From: an uncultured Collinsella sp.
GTDB lineage: Bacteria; Actinomycetota; Coriobacteriia; Coriobacteriales; Coriobacteriaceae
Assembly: GCA_900542945.1 (NCBI GenBank)
Contig: UQPI01000026.1
Coordinates: forward strand, 1-28,267
DNA: 28,267 bases
Reading direction: 5' to 3'
The notes beneath the pieces were generated by a model. The model saw only the letters and a program-made list of their open reading frames with translations. It did not search any database and was not told where the DNA came from. The position numbers and the translations under genes are program-made. How positions within the stretch are numbered: position 1 is the stretch's first letter; each line of letters begins with the position of its first letter. This document shows positions 21,968 to 28,267 of the stretch, piece by piece.

Positions 21968-22837
21968 ATGGCCCAGATTACCGCCGCTATGGTCAAGCAG
22001 CTCCGCGAGATGACCGACTCCCCGATGATGGAGTGCAAGAAGGCTCTCGTCGAGGCTGACGGCGACATGGACGCCGCTGTCGACGTTCTGCGTAAGAACG
22101 GCCTTGCCAAGGCTGCCAAGAAGGCTGGCCGTGAGACCAACGAGGGCGCTGTTGCCGCGTTCGTCTCCGAGGATGGCAAGACCGGCGCTCTGCTCGAGCT
22201 CTCCTGCGAGACCGACTTCGTTGGCTCCAACGCCAAGTTCACCGGCTTTGCTTCCAAGGTCGCTGAGGTTGTCGCTACCACCGAGCCTGCTGACGTCGAC
22301 GCTCTGCTCGAGAAGCCGATGGGCGAGGAGACTGTTTCCTCCGAGCTCACCGAGATGATTCACATCATGGGCGAGAACATGAAGATCTCCCGCTTCGCTG
22401 CCCGCAAGGCCGAGAACGGCGCTCTCGCTTCTTACATCCACATGGGTGGTAAGATCGGCGTCCTCGTCGAGTTTGCTTTCGAGAAGGCCGAGACCGCTCA
22501 GGCTGAGTCCTTCAAGACCTTTGCTCACGACGTTGCCCTTCAGGTTGCCGCCGTTGCCCCGATCTGCGCTACCCGCGATCAGGTTCCGGCCGAGACCGTC
22601 GAGCACGAGAAGCAGATCTACATGGCTCAGGCCGCCGAGTCCGGCAAGCCCGAGGCTATCCAGGAGAAGATGGCTGTCGGCCGTCTGGAGAAGTTCTACA
22701 AGCAGTCCGTGCTCACCGAGCAGGAGTTCATCAAGGACAGCTCCCTCACCATCAAGAAGTACGCTGAGCAGGTCTCCAAGGAGCTCGGCGACACCATTAC
22801 CGTCGTTGCCTTTGACCGTCTGGTCCGTGGCGAGTAA
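21968..22837 (+). CDS. tsf: Elongation factor Ts
   Basis: EF-Ts exchanges GDP for GTP on EF-Tu. The N-terminal UBA-like domain (VKQLREMTDSPMMECKKAL) and the core with ELSCETDFV, residues that contact EF-Tu, are intact; the C-terminal module has SLTIKKYAEQVSKELG. Length 289. ATG at 21968 follows GAAAGGAA; a TTG five codons earlier overlaps that site and is rejected. A strong terminator follows. Confidence 0.97.
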   Translation: MAQITAAMVKQLREMTDSPMMECKKALVEADGDMDAAVDVLRKNGLAKAAKKAGRETNEGAVAAFVSEDGKTGALLELSCETDFVGSNAKFTGFASKVAEVVATTEPADVDALLEKPMGEETVSSELTEMIHIMGENMKISRFAARKAENGALASYIHMGGKIGVLVEFAFEKAETAQAESFKTFAHDVALQVAAVAPICATRDQVPAETVEHEKQIYMAQAAESGKPEAIQEKMAVGRLEKFYKQSVLTEQEFIKDSSLTIKKYAEQVSKELGDTITVVAFDRLVRGE

Positions 22838-22860
22838 ATAAGCTCTTGTAGCTGGTAATG

Positions 22861-22895
22861 AGCAGGCTGTGGGTTTTACTCACAGCCTGCTTTTT
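22861..22895 (+). terminator. Intrinsic terminator after tsf
   Basis: AGCAGGCTGTG (22861-22871) and CACAGCCTGCT (22881-22891) form a perfect 11-bp stem followed by T5, ending the rpsB-tsf transcript. Confidence 0.9.
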
Positions 22896-22919
22896 CATGG
22901 CTCTTCTTAGAGCCTTTGA

Positions 22920-22925
22920 TAGAAT
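22920..22925 (+). promoter_or_regulatory. Candidate -10 element for the pyrH operon
   Basis: TAGAAT matches five of six consensus bases and lies after the tsf terminator, 30 nt before the pyrH start. No convincing -35 hexamer is seen. Confidence 0.35.
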
Positions 22926-22955
22926 GTTGAGAGTTCAATCTAAAGGAGGATCGCT

Positions 22956-23678
22956 TTGTCCGACATCCGATATAAACGCGTGCTTTTGAAGCTTTCCGGC
23001 GAAGCACTGATGGGCGACGGCCACTATGGCATCGACCCCAAGGTTACCGACCATCTTGCCAAACAGGTCAAGGAGCTGCTCGCCGTTGGCCATGAGGTCG
23101 GCGTCGTTGTCGGCGGCGGCAATATTTTCCGCGGCATGGCCGGCGCCGCCGGTGGCATGGAGCGTGCTCAGGCCGACTACATGGGCATGCTGGCAACCGT
23201 TATGAACGCGCTCGCCCTGCAGGATGCCTTCGAGCACAACGATGTTCCCTGCCGCGTGATGAGCGCTATCCAGATGAACGAGATCTGCGAGCCCTATATT
23301 CGTCGCCGCGCTATCAACCATCTGTCCAAGGGCAACGTCGTCATCTTCGCTGCCGGTTCGGGCAATCCGTACTTTACGACCGACACCGCCGCGGCTCTTC
23401 GTGCGTGCGAGATCGGCGCCGAGATTCTGATTAAAGCCACCAAGGTTGACGGCATCTACGACAAGGATCCCGTCAAGTGCGCCGATGCCGTCCGTTTTGA
23501 CAAGATTACCTATCACGAGGTTCTCGTCCGCGGTCTGCAGGTTATGGATTCCACGGCTACGGCACTGTGCCAGGATAACCGTATGCCGATTTTGGTCCTC
23601 AACATCGATGGCGAGGACACCGTCAAGCGCGCGCTTTCGGGTGAGCCCGTCGGCACGCTCGTCTATCAGGAGGATTAA
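22956..23678 (+). CDS. pyrH: Uridylate kinase (UMP kinase)
   Basis: PyrH phosphorylates UMP to UDP for RNA, DNA and sugar-nucleotide synthesis. Amino-acid-kinase motifs are clear: RVLLKLSGEALMGD at about 8-21, VVVGGGNIFRG, then NPYFTTDTAAALRA and ATKVDGIYDKDP. Length 240. The start is TTG at 22956 after a strong AAAGGAGGA. frr begins 2 nt after the stop. First gene of pyrH-frr-uppS-cdsA-dxr-rseP. Confidence 0.97.
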   Translation: MSDIRYKRVLLKLSGEALMGDGHYGIDPKVTDHLAKQVKELLAVGHEVGVVVGGGNIFRGMAGAAGGMERAQADYMGMLATVMNALALQDAFEHNDVPCRVMSAIQMNEICEPYIRRRAINHLSKGNVVIFAAGSGNPYFTTDTAAALRACEIGAEILIKATKVDGIYDKDPVKCADAVRFDKITYHEVLVRGLQVMDSTATALCQDNRMPILVLNIDGEDTVKRALSGEPVGTLVYQED

Positions 23679-23680
23679 GC

Positions 23681-24217
23681 ATGGCAGAGAACATCACCGC
23701 CCATATGGACAAGTCGCTCGAGTCCCTCAAGCATAACTTCTCCAAGGTTCGTACCGGCCGCGCCAACGCCAACATTCTGTCCGACATCACCGTCGATTAT
23801 TACGGTGTTCCCACGCCGGTCACGCAGGTTGCCGCCGTCAAGACCCCCGAGGCCCACATGCTGCTCATCGAGCCGTGGGACAAGGCGCTTATCAATGCTA
23901 TCGTCAAGGCCATCGGCGCTTCCGATCTGGGTATTACCCCCAACTCCGATGGCACCGTCGTTCGTCTGCCGTTCCCGGCTCCCACCGAGGAGCGCCGTCG
24001 CGAGCTCGTCAAGGAGTGCCGCGAGTACGCTGAGCAGGCCAAGGTATCTATCCGTAACATCCGTCGCGACTTCAACAACAAGCTCGAGCGCGATGAGGAG
24101 CTCACCGAGGACGATGTCCGTCGCGAGCAAGCCAAGGTCCAGAAGCACACCGATGAGTATGTCGCCAAGGTCGAGGAGCTTCTGAAGGAAAAAGAAGCCG
24201 AGGTCATGGAGATCTAA
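23681..24217 (+). CDS. frr: Ribosome recycling factor
   Basis: RRF splits the ribosome after termination together with EF-G. The family's opening (MDKSLESLKHNFSKVRTGRANANIL, in part), YYGVPTPVTQVA and DLGITPNSDGTVVRLPFP are conserved, and the rest is a long charged helix with RRDFNNKLERDEELTEDD. Length 178 against a usual 185. It has AGGAGG upstream, inside the end of pyrH. Confidence 0.97.
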   Translation: MAENITAHMDKSLESLKHNFSKVRTGRANANILSDITVDYYGVPTPVTQVAAVKTPEAHMLLIEPWDKALINAIVKAIGASDLGITPNSDGTVVRLPFPAPTEERRRELVKECREYAEQAKVSIRNIRRDFNNKLERDEELTEDDVRREQAKVQKHTDEYVAKVEELLKEKEAEVMEI

Positions 24218-24218
24218 G

Positions 24219-25013
24219 GTGCAATACGACGAGCATAAACTGGTCGAGTACTTTGCCGACGCCCCTGCGGGCGTCGGTTTTTCCGACCTTGACCTCAATA
24301 ACATTCCGCACCATATCTCGTGCATCATGGACGGCAACGGTCGTTGGGCCACGTCGCGCGGTCTTGCACGCACTGAGGGCCACAAGGCGGGTATCGTCTC
24401 CCTTCGCGAGATCATTACTGCCTGCGTGCGTCTGGGCGTCGACGTGCTTTCTGCCTATGCGTTTTCTACCGAAAACTGGAACCGCCCACAGCATGAGGTC
24501 AACGTCTTGATGCACCTGTTTGCCAAGACGTTTATCGACGAGCTGCCGCTTCTGAAGCGCGAAAACGTGCGCGTTGTCTTTTTGGGTGACATTTCCGCGC
24601 TGCCCAAGAAGACCCGCGACGTTTTTGAACGCGGTCTTGCCGAGTGCGCCGATCACACCGGTATGACGCTGGCGCTTGCCGTCAACTACGGCGCGCGTGC
24701 CGAGATTACCCGCGCTGTCCGTCAGATTGCACTCGACGCTGCCGCCGGTAAGATCGATCCTGGCGCAATTGATGACGACATGGTGGCTTCCCACCTCTAT
24801 ACTGCCGGCCTTCCCGATCCTGAGCTTGTGATTCGCACCTCTGGTGAGCTGCGTCTTTCGAACTATCTGCTGTGGCAGGTGGCTTATTCCGAGTTCTACG
24901 TCACCGATACCTATTGGCCCGACTTTGATCGCTGGGGTCTTGTCGACGCCATTTTGGCCTATCAGGGCCGTGACCGTAGGTTTGGCGGACTGAGCAAGAC
25001 CGAGGAGGCTTAA
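24219..25013 (+). CDS. uppS: Polyprenyl diphosphate synthase UppS (cis type)
   Basis: UppS makes the C55 carrier lipid for cell-wall synthesis from farnesyl and isopentenyl diphosphates. Motifs are CIMDGNGRWAT with the catalytic Asp at about residue 38, GHKAG, AYAFSTENWNRP and RTSGELRLSNYLLWQ. Length 264. The GTG start at 24219 is 1 nt after the frr stop, with GGAGA upstream; the first 28 residues are an unconserved lead. cdsA follows after 2 nt. Confidence 0.95.
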   Translation: MQYDEHKLVEYFADAPAGVGFSDLDLNNIPHHISCIMDGNGRWATSRGLARTEGHKAGIVSLREIITACVRLGVDVLSAYAFSTENWNRPQHEVNVLMHLFAKTFIDELPLLKRENVRVVFLGDISALPKKTRDVFERGLAECADHTGMTLALAVNYGARAEITRAVRQIALDAAAGKIDPGAIDDDMVASHLYTAGLPDPELVIRTSGELRLSNYLLWQVAYSEFYVTDTYWPDFDRWGLVDAILAYQGRDRRFGGLSKTEEA

Positions 25014-25015
25014 TC

Positions 25016-25915
25016 GTGTCCGATCGTCCCAAGGGATCTGCTCCCAAGACGCCTGCGCGCAAAGCTGCCACTGCGGGAGCGCCTGCAGCGAAGAGCAGCA
25101 CCGGTTCGTGGCTGGCGGGCTTTATTACCCGCGCCGCCGCCGGTATCGTCTACGCCGTTGTCTTTATCCTGTGCCTGGTTTTGGGTATCGTGCCCACGGC
25201 CATCTTTGTTTCCGTCATGAGCGGTCTGTGCTGCTATGAGTTTTTCCGTATGACAAGGCTCGATGGCAAGATGGCTAACGAGCGCATGGGTATCGCTGCC
25301 GCCGTACTCTTTCCGCTTTCGGCGTTGGGCGATTCGATGTTGCTGAATGCCCTGCTTTTTGCCTTGATGCTCGCTGTGGGCATTTGGTATGTCTGGTCGC
25401 CGCGTACCCGCATCTCTGATGTGGCCGTGACGCTCATGGGTCCCATCTACACTGGCTTTATGCTGTCGGCTATCGTGCTGCTGCGCGATGCCGTGCCCGG
25501 TTTTGCCGGCGCCCTGCTTTCAGTGGGCGTTTGCGCGTCCCTTTGGGTCTCCGATTCGTTTGCCTACATCGTGGGCAGCCGTATCGGCAAGCACAAGATG
25601 GTTCCCAAGATCTCTCCCAAAAAGAGCTGGGAGGGGTTTGCCGGCGGCATCTTGGGCTCGGTTTTGATTTGGCTCATCCTGTGGGCGACGCACTTCTACA
25701 AGCTCAGCCTGCCCTATGCGCTGCTGTGCGGCGTGGTCGTGTCCATTCTGGGCGTTATCGGCGACCTTATCGAGTCGCGCATCAAGCGCGGTGTGGGCGT
25801 CAAAGATTCCGGCAACCTTATCCCGGGCCACGGCGGAATGCTCGATCGTAGCGATTCGCTTATCTTCGGCTGCATCACCGCGCAGCTGTTGCTGATGATC
25901 GGAGGCGTGCTGTAA
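25016..25915 (+). CDS. cdsA: Phosphatidate cytidylyltransferase
   Basis: CdsA forms CDP-diacylglycerol from phosphatidate and CTP in the membrane, the entry to phospholipid synthesis. After a cytoplasmic N-terminal lead of about 30 residues rich in Ala, Lys and Pro come roughly seven or eight hydrophobic spans. The family signature is at the end: SRIKRGVGVKDSGNLIPGHG followed by GMLDRSDS; WVSDSFAYIVG and KISPKKSWEG are also typical. Length 299. The GTG start lies two bases after uppS; the stop overlaps the dxr ATG. Confidence 0.95.
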   Translation: MSDRPKGSAPKTPARKAATAGAPAAKSSTGSWLAGFITRAAAGIVYAVVFILCLVLGIVPTAIFVSVMSGLCCYEFFRMTRLDGKMANERMGIAAAVLFPLSALGDSMLLNALLFALMLAVGIWYVWSPRTRISDVAVTLMGPIYTGFMLSAIVLLRDAVPGFAGALLSVGVCASLWVSDSFAYIVGSRIGKHKMVPKISPKKSWEGFAGGILGSVLIWLILWATHFYKLSLPYALLCGVVVSILGVIGDLIESRIKRGVGVKDSGNLIPGHGGMLDRSDSLIFGCITAQLLLMIGGVL

Positions 25916-27102
25916 TGTCCTTCCAGACGACGTATGGCTCCGATGGACGTCTCCGCGTTGCCATCCTGGGCTGTACAGGCTCTATCGGCACCCAGGCGCT
26001 CGATGTGTGCCGCCAGCATGCCGATCGCCTGCAGGTGACGGCGCTGTCCGTTAACTCCAGTACCTCTGAGCTCGTTGCCGCTGCCCGTGAGTTCTCGGTT
26101 CCGGCGGTTGCCGTGGCCGATGCCGCTCATGGCGATGACGCCGTGCTGCAGGAGTTGCCCGAGGGAACGAAGCTCGGCGTTGGCGCGCAGGCGGTTTGCG
26201 AGCTCGCGCGTCGCGACGATGTCGACTGCGTGCTCGTCGCTATTGTGGGCGCCGCCGGTCTCGAGGCGAGCCATGCGGCCTTGACCTCGAATAAGCGCCT
26301 TGCCCTTGCCAACAAGGAGTCCCTCGTCGTCGGTGGCGACTTGCTTATGCCGTTGGCACAACCGGGCCAGCTTATTCCGGTCGACTCTGAGCATTCCGCC
26401 ATCTACCAGTGCTATCTGGGGGAGAACCCGTGCGAGGCCCACTGCATTTGGCTCACCTGCTCGGGCGGTCCGTTCTTTGGCCGCACGCGCGACGAGCTCG
26501 ATCGCGTGACGCGTGCCGATGCCCTCGCGCATCCCACGTGGGCCATGGGTGCCAAGATCACCATTGACTCCGCCACCCTCATGAACAAGGGCCTGGAGCG
26601 CATTGAGGCCATGCATCTGTTTAACTGCGACCTCGATTTCATTAACGTGGTCGTGCAGCGTCAGTCCAAGATTCACTCTATGGTCGAGTTCGCCGACGGC
26701 TCCGTGATGGCGCATCTCGGTGCATCCGACATGCGTATTCCCATCCAGTTCGCGTTCTCGTATCCCGAGCGTTGGGATACCCCGGCGCCTCGTATCGATT
26801 TCCGCGAGCTGGGACAGCTCACGTTTGATGCTGCCGACATGGATACCTTCCGCTGTCTGGCACTGGCCGAGCGTGCCGGCAAGACGGGCGGCACCATGCC
26901 GTGCGTGCTCAATGCCGCCAACGAGGTTGCCGTCGATGCCTTCCTGCACGATGGCTGCAGCTTTACCGATATCGATCGCATTGTGGAATCCTGCATTGAC
27001 GCCCACGATATGCAGGCGGTCGATTCGTTTGAGCAGCTTCGCGACATCGATGCGTGGGCGCGTGAAAAGGCTGCACAGGTGCTCGCCGCAACCCGTTCCT
27101 AA
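25915..27102 (+). CDS. dxr: 1-deoxy-D-xylulose 5-phosphate reductoisomerase
   Basis: Dxr catalyses the first committed step of the MEP isoprenoid pathway, giving 2-C-methyl-D-erythritol 4-phosphate with NADPH. The NADPH motif LGCTGSIGTQALDV is at about 19-32; ALANKESLVVGG, PVDSEHSAIYQCL-like PVDSEHSAIYQ, the flexible-loop SGGPF and HPTWAMGAKITIDSATLMNKGLE (in part) carry metal- and substrate-binding residues. Length 395. ATG overlaps the cdsA stop as TAATG. It supplies precursors used by UppS two genes upstream. Confidence 0.97.
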   Translation: MSFQTTYGSDGRLRVAILGCTGSIGTQALDVCRQHADRLQVTALSVNSSTSELVAAAREFSVPAVAVADAAHGDDAVLQELPEGTKLGVGAQAVCELARRDDVDCVLVAIVGAAGLEASHAALTSNKRLALANKESLVVGGDLLMPLAQPGQLIPVDSEHSAIYQCYLGENPCEAHCIWLTCSGGPFFGRTRDELDRVTRADALAHPTWAMGAKITIDSATLMNKGLERIEAMHLFNCDLDFINVVVQRQSKIHSMVEFADGSVMAHLGASDMRIPIQFAFSYPERWDTPAPRIDFRELGQLTFDAADMDTFRCLALAERAGKTGGTMPCVLNAANEVAVDAFLHDGCSFTDIDRIVESCIDAHDMQAVDSFEQLRDIDAWAREKAAQVLAATRS

Positions 27103-27127
27103 CCCATAAGGATTGCTTTTTCGTTTT

Positions 27128-28267
27128 ATGGATACTGTTCTGAGCGTTCTCTCATCGGTCTTTTGGGGCCTGCTGGTGCTTTCCGTCCTCGTGTTTTTGC
27201 ACGAGGGCGGCCACTTTTTGGCGGCGCGTGCCTGCGGCGTCCGTGTGACCGAGTTCTTTTTGGGTCTGCCGTGCCGCTTTGACATCCATTACACGTCGCG
27301 TCGCATTGGAACCAAGTTTGGCGTGACCCCGCTGCTGCTGGGTGGCTACGCTGCCATCTGCGGTATGGATCCGACCGATGTTTCGTGCGCCGATCGCGTG
27401 CTCGCGGCTATCTATCGTCATGGTCGCGTGACCGTGGCCGACCTTGCTGTCGAGCTCGAGCTTTCCGAGGAGGTTGTGCTCGAGGCATGCGCCCTTTTGC
27501 TGGGCTGGGGCTCCATCGCGCCCTGGTATGAGGAAGGGGAGAAGCCCTCGCCGAGCTACTATCCCACCAAATATCAGACGTTGCCGCGAGACACGGCAGG
27601 CTATACCACCTTTGATGGTCGCCGTTTCGATCGCGAACATGCGACTGCCGAGGGCGATGTGTGGGAGCTGCCGTTCGGCGAGGCCGAGTTCCTTGCGCAA
27701 GAGCGCTCGCACACCTATTTGGGCCAGGGCTTTGTCAAGCGTGCCTTTATGCTGCTTGCGGGCATTATCGTCAATATCCTGACGGGTTTTTTGCTCCTTA
27801 TGAGCATCTATTCCATCGCAGGTGTCACCGTGCCGGTGGATACCAACGTGATCGGTCAGGTTGACGAGGGGTCTATTGCCGCCAAGGCGGGTATCGAGGC
27901 CGGTGATGCGATCCTTTCGGTTGACGGTGTCTCATGTTCTACTTGGATGGATGTCTACGATGCCATCGGCAAGGCCGCCGGTAAGGACGATATCGCCATC
28001 GAGTACGAGCGTGACGGCAAGCAGCATTCGACCACGGTTGCGCTCAAAGAGGACGAGCGCCTAGGTGTGTATGCCTCTACGCAGGTGGTCCGTTTAGACC
28101 CGATCACCTCGGCGCGTCTGTCATTCTCCTATGTTGTACAGACGGCGGATGGCGTGATGCGCCTACTCCAGCCGCAGCATACGATGGAGATTCTCGATCA
28201 GTCTTCTTCGATCGTGGGTATTAGCGTTATGTCCTCACAGGCTGCTGCTGCCGGCCCCGTAACGTTC
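27128..28267 (+). CDS. rseP: RseP-like site-2 metalloprotease (M50), 3' end outside window
   Basis: M50 proteases cut proteins within the membrane. The 380 visible residues start with a hydrophobic span (about 10-24) running into the zinc motif HEGGH at 25-29. LLLGGYAAICGM at 69-80 matches the family's GGYxxxxG segment. An insert of roughly 120 residues follows: 88-134 looks like a winged helix (DRVLAAIYRHG, VTVADLAVELELSEEVVLEA), then a polar linker. The second span has LAGIIVNIL (usual LAGPxxN) at 210-218, and a PDZ domain lies at about 240-320. ATG 27128 is 15 nt after AAGGA, a long spacing, but no better start is seen. Position after dxr is the typical one. Confidence 0.88.
   Translation, partial: MDTVLSVLSSVFWGLLVLSVLVFLHEGGHFLAARACGVRVTEFFLGLPCRFDIHYTSRRIGTKFGVTPLLLGGYAAICGMDPTDVSCADRVLAAIYRHGRVTVADLAVELELSEEVVLEACALLLGWGSIAPWYEEGEKPSPSYYPTKYQTLPRDTAGYTTFDGRRFDREHATAEGDVWELPFGEAEFLAQERSHTYLGQGFVKRAFMLLAGIIVNILTGFLLLMSIYSIAGVTVPVDTNVIGQVDEGSIAAKAGIEAGDAILSVDGVSCSTWMDVYDAIGKAAGKDDIAIEYERDGKQHSTTVALKEDERLGVYASTQVVRLDPITSARLSFSYVVQTADGVMRLLQPQHTMEILDQSSSIVGISVMSSQAAAAGPVTF

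Noticed and set aside
21104..22606. Long open frame on the minus strand across rpsB and tsf (500 codons)
   Set aside because: Leu/Gly-rich antisense of two certain ribosomal genes.
25714..27285. Long open frame on the minus strand across dxr (523 codons)
   Set aside because: It is the antisense of dxr and its neighbours, arising from GC-rich codon bias, with no family motif.
1..28267. CRISPR arrays, tRNA, rRNA or prophage genes
   Set aside because: I saw no regularly spaced repeats, no tRNA-like sequence in the short gaps, and no phage structural genes.

Overview
The window is a GC-rich, gene-dense stretch of bacterial chromosome that carries almost only core genes. Protein signatures, frequent TTG and GTG starts, and the gene order point to a gut actinobacterium of the class Coriobacteriia, most likely Collinsella or a close relative. 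That placement is inferred from gene content and protein style; no rRNA or other formal marker was tested.

Layout. (1) 1-2304: the end of obg, then nadD, yqeK and rsfS, an operon for ribosome assembly, NAD synthesis and dinucleotide hydrolysis. (2) 2304-3224: an AT-richer island with one REP-associated (Y1/HUH) transposase gene between two 35-bp inverted repeats that touch the stop codons of rsfS and dinB. (3) 3220-4476, minus strand: dinB (DNA polymerase IV) with a LexA-box-like site. (4) 4678-7168: rpsP, khpA, rimM, trmD and lepB. (5) 7228-14141: glyQ and glyS, then ppsR and ppdK (a regulator and its target enzyme). (6) 14352-15575: rplS and rnhB. (7) 15765-20974: yraN, comM, dprA, trmFO and xerC. 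(8) 21194-22837: rpsB and tsf. (9) 22956 to the end: pyrH, frr, uppS, cdsA, dxr and an rseP-like site-2 protease cut by the window edge.

The genes form a growth-linked set: translation (S16, L19, S2, EF-Ts, RRF, RimM, TrmD, TrmFO, GlyRS, RsfS), RNA and DNA handling (RNase HII, KhpA, DprA, ComM, YraN, XerC, Pol IV), the start of lipid and wall-carrier synthesis (Dxr, UppS, CdsA), UMP kinase, protein export and processing (LepB, RseP-like), and PEP/pyruvate control (PpsR and PPDK). Order resembles Bacillus chromosomes (rpsP-khpA-rimM-trmD ... rplS ... rnhB; dprA-trmFO-xerC-rpsB-tsf-pyrH-frr-uppS-cdsA-dxr-rseP), but topA, hslUV and codY are absent and a metabolic block separates trmD from rplS.

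The least ordinary signals are: the transposase unit with its inverted repeats; a nearly identical 14-nt hairpin just before the ribosome binding sites of both ppsR and ppdK; phased TTTACC repeats upstream of ppdK; an apparent ATA start codon for xerC overlapping the trmFO stop; the rimM TTG start codon inside a perfect hairpin loop; and an unusual insert with a winged-helix-like part in the RseP-like protease. No CRISPR array, tRNA, rRNA, prophage or novel multi-gene defence system is visible, and no gene-free stretch exceeds 300 bases.
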